Shown piece after piece: positions 9,409-17,145 of a stretch of 64,000 nucleotides of DNA. The translations under genes were made by a program, and so were the position numbers. The number at the start of each line of letters is the position of its first letter. Within the stretch, counting starts at the first letter, position 1. The DNA comes from Viridibacterium sp035456105 (GTDB taxonomy: Bacteria > Pseudomonadota > Gammaproteobacteria > Burkholderiales > Rhodocyclaceae), in contig DATIDV010000048.1 of NCBI GenBank assembly GCA_035456105.1, positions 124,001-188,000 on the forward strand. Reading direction: 5' to 3'. The notes under the pieces were generated by a model. That model was not told the DNA's origin and searched no databases. It saw only the letters and a program-made list of their open reading frames with translations.

Positions 9409-9507
9409 GGGGGAGGGTGGCCGTCAGGCTGGGAGAGGCGAAAGGGTGGAGCGTGTCAGTGGTTGAGGGATTCCCCCTCTCCCACCCCTGACGGGGCACC
9501 CTCTCCC
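9409..9507. repeat. Long inverted repeat of the CCCTCTCCC family
   Basis: Left arm 9409-9438 (GGGGGAGGGTGGCCGTCAGG...) and right arm 9476-9507 (CCTCTCCCACCCCTGACGGG...) are reverse complements with a few mismatches. Together with 9274-9378 they fill most of the 443-base gap between uvrA and the next gene; I see no gene in that gap. The arms share the CCCTCTCCC core with the repeat inside uvrA. Confidence 0.8.
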
Positions 9508-9640
9508 TGGGGGGAGGAAACTGCAGCACGCGCGACTACTCGCTTCAAGGTGAAGCCCATGTGCCCCTGTCATCACCAACACATTGTGGCAACGAGCATG
9601 ACGCTACAATCGGTCACCGCCAGCCTCGACAGGTCCTGCC

Positions 9641-10732
9641 ATGCAAAGCCCTTCGCATATTCCCGAACTGATCCGCACCGTGTGCGCGTTGTTGTTGGTC
9701 GCGTTGCTGTTGTTTGGCTGCTTCTGGGTGCTGCGCCCCTTCATTGAGGGCATATTGTGGGGTGCCTTGATCGTGATTGCTGCCTGGCCCTTGATGCTGT
9801 ACGTGCAGCGTGTGGTCGGGGGCAGGCGCTGGCTGGCCACGGCAATCGTGATTGTCATTCTGTCGGTGGTGATCTTCCTGCCCCTCGTCCTGTCCATTTT
9901 GACCTTGGTCGACAATGCCGATGCACTGATCAACTGGGTCACGTCGATACGTGACAGTTCGCTGGAGACGCCGCCCGATTGGCTTGCCAGCCTGCCCTAT
10001 ATTGGCCCGCGGGCCGCCAGCGAGTGGCCACGTCTGCTGGGCTCCGGCCCCGGCTCCCTCAAGGTCAGCATTGCCGAACATGGTCGCGAAATCACCGCGT
10101 GGATCTTTGCGCGTGCCGGCACGCTGGGCTCGGTGCTGCTGCATTTCGCGATCTCCATGGTCGTCGCAACCCTGCTGTTCATCAACGGCGAGAAGGCGGC
10201 CGCCTACGTGCGGCGCCTTGCCCGGCGCCTGGGCGGCGCACGCATCGATGTGCTGGTGATGCAGGCGGGAGACACGATTTGTGCGGTCGCCATGGGCATC
10301 GTGGTGACGGCGATGGTGCAATCCATCATTGGTGGCGTCGGTCTGGCCATCGCTGGCGTACCCTTTGCCGCGGTGCTGACGTCCCTGATGCTGATGCTGT
10401 GCCTGGCGCAGCTCGGCCCGGGTTTGATTCTCATACCGGCGGTGATCTGGCTGTTCGCGCAAGGGAACACCTGGCAGGGCGTCGTACTGCTGGTGTTTAC
10501 GGTCGTCGGGCTCACCTTGGACAACGTATTGCGTCCCCTGCTTATCCAGCGCGGGGCCGACATGCCGTTCGTGATGGTGTTTGCCGGCTGCATTGGCGGC
10601 CTGATCGGCTTTGGTCTGTTCGGCCTGTTCATCGGACCGGTGATCCTGCTGGTCACCTCGGTGCTGGTGAGTGCCTGGATTGATGGCCCGCCTGACGCGT
10701 CTGTTCAGAACTCCAGCGACGCTGTCAGGTAG
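9641..10732 (+). CDS. AI-2E family transporter (PF01594-type permease)
   Basis: 363-residue integral inner-membrane protein. Two hydrophobic hairpins at the N terminus (about residues 10-75) are followed by a soluble stretch. A further membrane block starts near 165 and runs to about 345, and includes GLTLDNVLRPLLIQRGADMP, a conserved piece of the AI-2E/YdiK/PerM family. Family members include the E. coli AI-2 exporter TqsA and a Na+/H+ antiporter group, so the substrate here is open. The ATG at 9641 follows the repeat island. The gene converges with the TonB-receptor gene and their 3' ends overlap by 28 bases. Confidence 0.88.
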   Translation: MQSPSHIPELIRTVCALLLVALLLFGCFWVLRPFIEGILWGALIVIAAWPLMLYVQRVVGGRRWLATAIVIVILSVVIFLPLVLSILTLVDNADALINWVTSIRDSSLETPPDWLASLPYIGPRAASEWPRLLGSGPGSLKVSIAEHGREITAWIFARAGTLGSVLLHFAISMVVATLLFINGEKAAAYVRRLARRLGGARIDVLVMQAGDTICAVAMGIVVTAMVQSIIGGVGLAIAGVPFAAVLTSLMLMLCLAQLGPGLILIPAVIWLFAQGNTWQGVVLLVFTVVGLTLDNVLRPLLIQRGADMPFVMVFAGCIGGLIGFGLFGLFIGPVILLVTSVLVSAWIDGPPDASVQNSSDAVR

Positions 10733-12774
10733 TACATGCGGGACGCATAGTTTGCCGGCGTGTCATTGCCGAGCGCTGACAGGTAGCCTTGTTCGGCGCG
10801 GTCAGGAATTTCCTGGTGGCGCTCGCCGAGGTTGATGGCGTTGAGGGCGATCTCGAGTTTCTTGCCTGCACCGAGCATGGTGTACCAGGCAATGCGCGCA
10901 TCAAAGCTGGTATAGGGCTTGGCTACATATGAGGAAACCGGCACGAAGCCGTCGCCGCCAGACAGCGAGCCCATGCGCACTCCCGTGAGCGTGCTCGACC
11001 AGTTGTGGCCCCATTGCTGCACCCAGCTCAGGCTGGCGGCATAGGGGGCAATGCGGTGGTCGATATCTTCGTTGCCGGAGTTGCGGTCGATGAGGGTGTG
11101 GCTGAGCAGCACTTCGCTCCCCACGGCTGGCTTGACCTTGAGCTGGTATTCGATGCCGCGCAAGGTGATCGGGTAATTCAGATTCACATATTGCGAGGAG
11201 CCGATCCACGGCGTCAGCGCAGCCGATGACGTGGTGGCTACGCGGACGACGTAATCCTTGACGCGCTCGTTGAACAGACGCACATCGAGGCTGCTGTCGA
11301 GAGGCTTGAAGCGGCCAAGGTAGCCCAGTTCAACACTGTCGATGCGTGATTGCTTGAGATCAGGGTTCGGTTGATAGGCATAGACCAGCAAGGCACCCGT
11401 TTTCGCGTCGGTGACGCGGACGTCGGCGTTTTGCTCGAAGGTCGGGCGTTGCTGCCAGGCGCGCGACGCACCTGCTCGCAAGGTCTGCTGGGCATCGAGC
11501 TGGGTATTGATGAAGGCGCGCGGCGCCAGGTGCGTGGGTTGGCCGCTGAAGTGCTCCAGCGAGGCGCCGAGATTGAGTTGCCAGTCGCGCGACAGGTGCT
11601 CGTCCAGATTGGCGAACGCGCGATACATGTTCACCGGTGGCAGGTTGTTCGTGCTGAATACGTAGGGGGCATCTATGCTGTCGCGGCGCGCTTCGGCACC
11701 CCATACGGTCTGGCGCTGCGCACCAGAGACGCGATGCTGGAATTCCACGTGGTCGCGCACGCTGCGCCGGTTGCGGTCCAGGTCCGAGGTTGTCGGACCA
11801 TAGGGGAAGGGCGGCGGGATGATGGCGGTCCAGCCATCCGTTACGTTTTCACGATTGTGATAGTAGTGCAGCAAGGTCTCTTCACCGGCGCTGGGCGCAT
11901 GCGTCCAGGTCAGATGCAGTGCCTGTGCCTGGCTGGTGGATTTGCGCTCGGCATTACTGTCAAACAGTGACTGCGCGTAGCCCTCGCCCTTGCTGGTCGA
12001 GTTCTGGCTCAGGCGCAAGGTCAATTCGTCGGCATTGCCGAGACGCCAGTCCGTGCGTGCCGACAGCAAATCCACCCGGCGCGAATCGTTGAGGTTCGCA
12101 AAACCGCTGTCGTGGTGGCTCGTGGCATTGATGCGCGTGCTTACCGAACCGACGTCCGCATGCGTCATGAGATCCAGATCACGGATGTTTGCATCGCCGC
12201 CGCTGACACGCACCAGGTTGATGTCCTGCAGGGAGTGGCGCGTGATGATGTTGACTACGCCCATGAAGGCATTCGCACCATAGGTCACGGCATTCGGGCC
12301 ACGTACCACTTCAATCCGGTCTATCTCGTCGATGCTGACGGGCAGGGCGCCCCAGTCCACACCGCCGAAGGAGCTGGGTGAGTAGATGGAACGGCCATCG
12401 ACGAGCACCTGCAACTCGGACGGAAATGTGCTGCCCAGCCCGTGATAGGTGACCCAGTAACTATTGCCTCGCTCCTGACCGATCTGCATGCCCGGCACCA
12501 GCCGGAAGACACGCGCCAGATCACGGTAACCGGTGGAGCGGATGAAGTCGCCGCTGATGACCGTGACCGCGCCGGGCGCTTCGTTGAGCGGTTGCGGCAT
12601 GCGCGAAGCGCTCAGCACGACCGGAAGATCGGCGAGGTAGGCATTCTCGGCACTGGCCACGGCCTGCTTCGGGGCAAACGACGAGGAAAACAGAACGGCA
12701 AACAATGTAGCCAGCCGCCAGCGTCCGGACAGCGAAACACCGCCAGACCAGACTGTGTAATCGCTTGCCCGCAA
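10705..12774 (-). CDS. TonB-dependent outer-membrane receptor
   Basis: An outer-membrane gated channel driven by TonB/ExbBD. After a hydrophobic signal-like segment (LATLFAVLFSSSFA) and a short linker, the plug domain is clear: LPVVLSASRMPQPLNEAPGA, then FRLVPGMQIG, LQVLVDGRSIY and DRIEVVRGPNAVTYGANAFM. The rest is a beta barrel ending in the typical C-terminal aromatic (YYLTASLEF). The ligand cannot be read from the sequence; no siderophore or cobalamin genes are adjacent. The start is uncertain: the frame is open to 13050, but no ATG lies near the signal peptide. TTG at 12774 leaves a leader of about 35 residues and is my choice; ATG at 12948 is the alternative. Confidence 0.87.
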   Translation of the reverse strand: MRASDYTVWSGGVSLSGRWRLATLFAVLFSSSFAPKQAVASAENAYLADLPVVLSASRMPQPLNEAPGAVTVISGDFIRSTGYRDLARVFRLVPGMQIGQERGNSYWVTYHGLGSTFPSELQVLVDGRSIYSPSSFGGVDWGALPVSIDEIDRIEVVRGPNAVTYGANAFMGVVNIITRHSLQDINLVRVSGGDANIRDLDLMTHADVGSVSTRINATSHHDSGFANLNDSRRVDLLSARTDWRLGNADELTLRLSQNSTSKGEGYAQSLFDSNAERKSTSQAQALHLTWTHAPSAGEETLLHYYHNRENVTDGWTAIIPPPFPYGPTTSDLDRNRRSVRDHVEFQHRVSGAQRQTVWGAEARRDSIDAPYVFSTNNLPPVNMYRAFANLDEHLSRDWQLNLGASLEHFSGQPTHLAPRAFINTQLDAQQTLRAGASRAWQQRPTFEQNADVRVTDAKTGALLVYAYQPNPDLKQSRIDSVELGYLGRFKPLDSSLDVRLFNERVKDYVVRVATTSSAALTPWIGSSQYVNLNYPITLRGIEYQLKVKPAVGSEVLLSHTLIDRNSGNEDIDHRIAPYAASLSWVQQWGHNWSSTLTGVRMGSLSGGDGFVPVSSYVAKPYTSFDARIAWYTMLGAGKKLEIALNAINLGERHQEIPDRAEQGYLSALGNDTPANYASRMYYLTASLEF

Positions 12775-13109
12775 GCTCAGCAGAGCAGGCCTCGCGTTGC
12801 GGCAGGCAGTAATGCGGATGTCGGCGTTCGCACGGACAGACTGATGGTCACAAAAAACGGCCCGGGAAGGATTTTGTGGTGATTTGACACGCGGTCCGCA
12901 TATTAACCGCTCCGGAGGTTTGCTGCGACGAAGCCTTGACACACACATGACTTGGCGCACGTTTTGTTGCTGTTCCTTGGGTTTGATCCGTCGTTTCCGG
13001 CAGCTTTCGTGTCTGAAACCCCGCGGCGGGTTTGAACTGCAGCCCTGCATTCGATAGCATTGCTGACCTGCGTCTCCCCCTGTCGTACCTTCCGGGCCTT
13101 TTCCTCATC
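12775..13109. other. Divergent intergenic region between TonB receptor and membrane-protein gene
   Basis: About 335 bases if the chosen starts are right. It holds two TTGACA-like hexamers on the plus strand (12884-12889 and 12936-12941), neither with a well-spaced -10, and a TTAATAT box on the minus strand near 12900. No riboswitch or clear operator was recognised. Confidence 0.4.
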
Positions 13110-13910
13110 ATGTTGCAAACCTCCTCAGTGCCCGCCGTGCCGCGTGCGGCGCGCAAACCCGTCATCCGCAAGCTGCCGGCCTCACAGGCGTTCAGCTGGC
13201 TGGGCAGTGGCTGGAGCCTCTTCGCCGCGCAGCCGATCCAGTGGTCGCTGATGGCGCTGGCCGTATTCGTCATCATGGCGCTGGTATCCACCGTGCTGGT
13301 CCCCTTGCCCATCATCGGCCCGATGGCCGCTCCGGTGCTCTTCGTGTTGCTGACCGGCGGTATGTTGTCGGCTGCAGCACGTCAGGCGCGTGGCGAAACC
13401 CTACGCTTCAAACACATGTTCGACGGCTTTCGCACCCATTGCGGCAGCCTGGCGCTGGTCGGCGTCTTGTTCAGTATTCCTCTCGTTGTAATGCTCTTGG
13501 TGGTGCAACTGGCGCTCGTGGGGGGGCTGCTCGCTGGCGTGCTCGGCGCAGTGCTGGGCAGCGCACTCAGCAGCCTGCTGAGTGCGGCGACCGCTTTTGT
13601 CTCCGTGCTGGTGACCGGCCTGGGCGTGTCGGTGTTCATCTATTTGCTGATGCTTCTTACCCTGGTCGGTGCGCCGGCCCTTATCACCTACCGCGCCCTG
13701 CCGCCACTCGAAGCCATGGGTCTGTCACTCAAGGCCAGCCTGCGCAACCTGGGCGCCACGCTGCTGTTCGGGCTGATCATGTATGTGCTGTTTGCCGTTG
13801 CTCTGATGCCGGCGGGCCTCGGCGTGCTGATCTTCATCCCGGTCAGCGTTGGCGCCTTGCGCCAGGCCTATCTGGACATGTTCGGCGACGCCGTACACGA
13901 GGTGGCGTGA
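13110..13910 (+). CDS. BPSS1780-type membrane protein, first of a tandem pair
   Basis: 266 residues. The start at 13110 (MLQTSSVPAVPRAARKP) is chosen over a longer frame from 13032 because the family begins with such a short polar leader followed by the AFSWLGSGWSLFAAQP motif. About six hydrophobic segments follow, with a cytoplasmic stretch ARQARGETLRFKHMFDGFRT between the second and third. This matches the conserved betaproteobacterial family labelled BPSS1780, whose function is unknown. The next gene encodes a shorter-leader paralog two bases downstream, so the two are almost surely co-translated and may form a hetero-oligomer (inference). Confidence 0.8.
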   Translation: MLQTSSVPAVPRAARKPVIRKLPASQAFSWLGSGWSLFAAQPIQWSLMALAVFVIMALVSTVLVPLPIIGPMAAPVLFVLLTGGMLSAAARQARGETLRFKHMFDGFRTHCGSLALVGVLFSIPLVVMLLVVQLALVGGLLAGVLGAVLGSALSSLLSAATAFVSVLVTGLGVSVFIYLLMLLTLVGAPALITYRALPPLEAMGLSLKASLRNLGATLLFGLIMYVLFAVALMPAGLGVLIFIPVSVGALRQAYLDMFGDAVHEVA

Positions 13911-13912
13911 GC

Positions 13913-14752
13913 ATGCAGGCTAATCGTTTGCCCGCTGCGCGCGGATGGTATTGGTTCGTCGGCGGCCTGCGCCTGTGGCAACGCAATCCGGCCATGGTCG
14001 GTCTGGCGGCCATGCTGAGCTTCTTCTTGTCCGGGCTGGTTGGCAGCGTGCCATGGATTGGCTCGGTGCTGATCTGTCTGATCGGTCCGTTTCTCGATGT
14101 CTTCCTGCTGCGCGTCTGCCATGCCGTCAGCCTGGAGCGCAGGGCCAATCCCAAAGAGCTTGTTAAGGGCCTCGTCAGCGATCTCAAGTACAAAGCCGGC
14201 GTGCGCGTGAATGGCCTGCTGATTCTGGGTGTCATCACCTTTGTCGGGCTCATGCTTGGCAAGGGGCTGATGAGCTTCGTTGCGGGGGATGCCATGGAGC
14301 AGGTTGCCGCCACCAGCGAGGCGGCCACTGCTGCCATGGCTGCCGCTTCCGCCGGCGCCTCTGCGCCAGCGGGGGCTGCCATGCCCGCCTCCCTGCCGCT
14401 CAACGTACTTCTGGCCCTGTTGTTGAACCTGATCGGCATTTCCGTGTTGAGCGTCGTCATGTGGATCGCCCCCGCCCTGACCGCATTTGCGGATGTGCCA
14501 CCGGTCAAGTCGCTGGTCTTCAGCGTTATTGCCTGCTGGCGCAACAAGGCTGCTTTCCTCGTGTTCGGCTTGTCGCTGGCCAGCATGTCAATTCCGCTGA
14601 GCATCATCATGATGCTCGGTGGTATCGGACAGGCATTTGCCATCATGGTGCTGTTCGGCGTGCTCATGCCGGCGTGCTTCGCCAGCAATTACCTCAGCGT
14701 GACCGACATCTTCGGTCCATTGCCAGCGCCGCGCGCGCCGCAAAATGTCTGA
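13913..14752 (+). CDS. BPSS1780-type membrane protein, second of the pair
   Basis: 279 residues from ATG 13913, two bases after the stop of the first copy. It shares the N-terminal layout with its neighbour (GWYWFVGGLRLWQRNP aligned to SWLGSGWSLFAAQP) and a comparable series of membrane spans. It differs by a low-complexity Ala-rich loop near residues 125-160 (alternating Ala/Ser/Gly, e.g. AAMAAASAGASAPAGAAMPA). The C terminus overlaps nadD by eight bases, which couples it to NAD synthesis at the level of translation. Function unknown. Confidence 0.8.
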   Translation: MQANRLPAARGWYWFVGGLRLWQRNPAMVGLAAMLSFFLSGLVGSVPWIGSVLICLIGPFLDVFLLRVCHAVSLERRANPKELVKGLVSDLKYKAGVRVNGLLILGVITFVGLMLGKGLMSFVAGDAMEQVAATSEAATAAMAAASAGASAPAGAAMPASLPLNVLLALLLNLIGISVLSVVMWIAPALTAFADVPPVKSLVFSVIACWRNKAAFLVFGLSLASMSIPLSIIMMLGGIGQAFAIMVLFGVLMPACFASNYLSVTDIFGPLPAPRAPQNV

Positions 14753-15434
14753 AAACACACGACCGCTGGGGGCGCCTCTGGGTGTCTTCGGCGGCACGTT
14801 CGATCCCATTCACGTCGCGCATCTGCGCCTCGCGCAGGAAGCGCTGGAGGCCTGCCGCTTGGCGACCGTGCGCTTTATCCCGGCCGGTCAACCACCGCAT
14901 CGCGCAAGCCCCGGCGCCACCTCGGCGGATCGCCTGGCGATGGCGCGCCTGGCTTTGGCGGGTTGCACGCAGTTCGAACTCGACGAAGCCGAGGTGCTCA
15001 GCGAGGCGCCGAGCTACACGGTGCCAACGCTGGAGCGCCTGCGAGAACAGTTCGGCACCGAGCGCCCGCTGGTGCTGCTACTTGGTATGGATGCCTTTCT
15101 CGGCCTGCCGGGCTGGCATCGCTGGCGCGAGCTGTTCGATCTGGCGCACATTGCCGTGGCAACCCGGCCCGGGCATGTGATGAACTTCACATCTGGGGAT
15201 GCAAAAAATGCCGCCAACCGGGTAGCCCTGGCCGCCGAGTTTGCGGTTCGTCAGGCCTCCTCGCCGGACGCGTTCTTAGGGGTATCAGCCGGGCGTATCA
15301 GCCATTTCGCGATGACCCCGTTGGACATCTCCGCGACGGCCATTCGCACCGTTCTGGCGGCCGGCAATAGCCCGCGCTTCTTGGTGCCTGATGGTGTTCT
15401 CGACTATATTGAAGCTCACCGGCTTTACAGATGA
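14745..15434 (+). CDS. nadD: Nicotinate-nucleotide adenylyltransferase
   Basis: 229-residue cytosolic enzyme joining nicotinate mononucleotide and ATP to give deamido-NAD. The nucleotidyltransferase signature GGTFDPIHVAHLRLA (residues 16-30) contains the HxxH pair HVAH, and the C-terminal ISATAIR (about 197-203) is the second ATP-binding motif of the family. The ATG at 14745 overlaps the previous gene by eight bases. rsfS, rlmH and maf follow, the standard betaproteobacterial order. Confidence 0.96.
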   Translation: MSENTRPLGAPLGVFGGTFDPIHVAHLRLAQEALEACRLATVRFIPAGQPPHRASPGATSADRLAMARLALAGCTQFELDEAEVLSEAPSYTVPTLERLREQFGTERPLVLLLGMDAFLGLPGWHRWRELFDLAHIAVATRPGHVMNFTSGDAKNAANRVALAAEFAVRQASSPDAFLGVSAGRISHFAMTPLDISATAIRTVLAAGNSPRFLVPDGVLDYIEAHRLYR

Positions 15435-15498
15435 CGGGGCGATCATTGCCTCGGTAAGCCCTGCCCAAACCCGTAAATTCAGGAAAACAGACCTCCGC

Positions 15499-15894
15499 AT
15501 GGATATTCGCAAGCTGCAGAAAGTCGTTGTCGACGCCCTTGAAGACATCAAGGCCAAGGACATCGAAGTCATCAATGTCACCAAGCTCACCTCCCTTTTC
15601 GATCGTGTTGTGATCGCCAGCGGCGACTCCAACCGGCAGACGCGCGCCCTCGCGCGCCACGTGCAGGAAAAGGTCAAGGAAGCGGGCGGCGAAATCATCA
15701 GTATCGAAGGCGAGCAGACCGGCGAATGGGTGCTGGTCGATGCGGGCGATGTGGTCATCCACATCATGCAACCCGCCGTGCGCAGCTACTACAACCTTGA
15801 AGAGCTGTGGATTGCCACGCCGGCCGCGCGCCGCAAGCTGATGGCCGAGCACGAAGCTGAAGCCTCGGGCTCGCGCGCCTCGCGCGCTGCCTGA
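15499..15894 (+). CDS. rsfS: Ribosome silencing factor RsfS
   Basis: 131 residues, DUF143/Iojap family. It binds ribosomal protein uL14 and blocks joining of the 30S and 50S subunits when nutrients are short. Typical segments are visible: DIEVINVTKLTSLFDRVVIASG, HVQEKVKEAGG and GEWVLVDAGDVVIHIM ending in a YYNLEELW motif. The ATG at 15499 gives the normal family N terminus MDIRKLQKVVVDALEDIKAK; the frame is open further upstream but overlaps nadD. The C-terminal tail is short and Ala/Ser/Arg rich. Confidence 0.96.
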   Translation: MDIRKLQKVVVDALEDIKAKDIEVINVTKLTSLFDRVVIASGDSNRQTRALARHVQEKVKEAGGEIISIEGEQTGEWVLVDAGDVVIHIMQPAVRSYYNLEELWIATPAARRKLMAEHEAEASGSRASRAA

Positions 15895-15914
15895 AGCAGC
15901 TCCGAGCGCGCGCT

Positions 15915-16385
15915 TTGAAGCTCTTCATCGCAGCGGTCGGCACGAAAATGCCCGGCTGGGTCGAGGCGGGTTTTGAGGAATATGCCAAACGCTTTCCGCG
16001 CGATTGCTCGCTTGAGCTTATCGAGGTGCGCGCCGAGCCGCGCACCACCGGCAAGCCCCCCGCTGCGATGATGGAACTTGAGGCCACGCGTCTGCGTCAG
16101 GCCATCCCGCCACGCGCGCGTCTTGTCGTGCTCGACGAGCGCGGTGAGGACATGACCTCGCGCAAGCTCTCCGAACGGCTGCAGAAATGGCAGGATGGCG
16201 GCGACGACGTTGCCTTTGTCATCGGCGGCCCTGACGGACTCGCGCCCGGGCTGAAACAGGGCGCCCACGAGAGCATGCGTCTCTCGAGTCTGACCTTGCC
16301 GCACGCCATGGTGCGTGTCATGCTCGCGGAAGCGCTTTACCGTGCGTGGAGCTTGCTGAACAACCATCCCTATCACCGCGACTGA
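15915..16385 (+). CDS. rlmH: 23S rRNA (pseudouridine1915-N3)-methyltransferase
   Basis: 156-residue SPOUT-family methyltransferase acting on helix 69 of 23S rRNA in the assembled 70S ribosome. The knotted SAM site is shown by DVAFVIGGPDGLAPG, and the C terminus LSSLTLPHAMVRVMLAEAL ... NNHPYHRD is diagnostic of RlmH. The start is TTG at 15915; the family begins MKL, which TTG-AAG-CTC encodes. It sits 20 bases after rsfS and 19 before maf. Confidence 0.96.
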   Translation: MKLFIAAVGTKMPGWVEAGFEEYAKRFPRDCSLELIEVRAEPRTTGKPPAAMMELEATRLRQAIPPRARLVVLDERGEDMTSRKLSERLQKWQDGGDDVAFVIGGPDGLAPGLKQGAHESMRLSSLTLPHAMVRVMLAEALYRAWSLLNNHPYHRD

Positions 16386-16404
16386 GGTTCAGGCCCGGGT
16401 CGCA

Positions 16405-17043
16405 ATGGACATCTCGACCAATATGGCCGCCGATACCTCTCTTCCGCGTATCTACCTGGCATCAACCAGCCCACGCCGTCGTGAATTGCTGCAGCAGATC
16501 GGCATCGACTTCGACACATTGTTCTTCCGCATTCCGCCGCGTGAAGATGACGATATTTCCGAAGACATCATTGGCAATGAAACTGCCACCGAATATGTGG
16601 TCCGTGTTGCGGCCGCCAAGGCCGAAGGCGCCATGCGTCGCATCGTGTGGCGCAAGCTGCGGCGTCAGGCGGTGCTATCGGCCGACACGACGCTGGAGGT
16701 CGAGGGTGAGATCATCGGCAAGCCGAATGACGCCGAACATGCCAAGCAGATACTGCGAAAGCTCTCCGGTCGCGAACACCGCGTGCTGACCGCCGTCGCG
16801 CTGGCGGATGGCGATATCCTCAAGCAGCGCTTGTCGATCAGCACTGTGCGCATGCGCGAAATTTCGGAAGAGGAAATCGCCGCCTACATCGAAAGCGGCG
16901 AGCCTTTCGGCAAGGCCGGTGCCTATGGCATCCAGGGGCGCGCCGCCGCCTTCATCTCGGAGATCCACGGCTCATATTCCGGCATCATGGGCTTGCCGCT
17001 ATTTGAAACCGCCGAGCTCCTGCGCGAGTTCAGTCAAGGGTAG
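16405..17043 (+). CDS. maf: Maf family nucleoside triphosphate pyrophosphatase
   Basis: 212-residue Maf/Ham1-fold enzyme that hydrolyses non-canonical or excess nucleotides (dTTP/UTP type in the YhdE subgroup). Signature elements: YLASTSPRRRELLQQIG near the N terminus, the catalytic LSADTTLEVEGEIIGKP, and SYSGIMGLPLFET near the C terminus. The start at 16405 (MDISTNMAADTS) gives a leader of about 12 residues before the fold; ATG 16423 is an alternative. The last codon TAG at 17041 is also the first base triplet of an inverted repeat. rng, which often follows maf in this phylum, is absent here. Confidence 0.93.
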   Translation: MDISTNMAADTSLPRIYLASTSPRRRELLQQIGIDFDTLFFRIPPREDDDISEDIIGNETATEYVVRVAAAKAEGAMRRIVWRKLRRQAVLSADTTLEVEGEIIGKPNDAEHAKQILRKLSGREHRVLTAVALADGDILKQRLSISTVRMREISEEEIAAYIESGEPFGKAGAYGIQGRAAAFISEIHGSYSGIMGLPLFETAELLREFSQG

Positions 17044-17145
17044 GGAGGAACTCCTTCGGAGGTTCCGCCAGCCGCGGCAAGGCGGCTTCACGTAACGTAC
17101 GTCTCGGCCCTGATCTGGCGGAACCTCCTTCGGAGTTCCACCCTA
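17041..17145. repeat. 105-bp inverted repeat lying exactly between two convergent genes
   Basis: Left arm 17041-17071 (TAGGGAGGAACTCC...CGCCAG) and right arm 17115-17145 (CTGGCGGAACC...CCACCCTA) are near-perfect reverse complements of 31 bases, with only a few mismatches. Each arm has its own small CTCC-TTC-GGAG hairpin. The first three bases are the TAG stop of maf and the last three, read on the minus strand, are the TAG stop of the VanZ gene. No T-run is present. Confidence 0.9.

Noticed and set aside
9236..9520. Possible CRISPR-like or tandem repeat cluster after uvrA
   Set aside because: The repeats are inverted and of different lengths, with no regular spacing or spacers.
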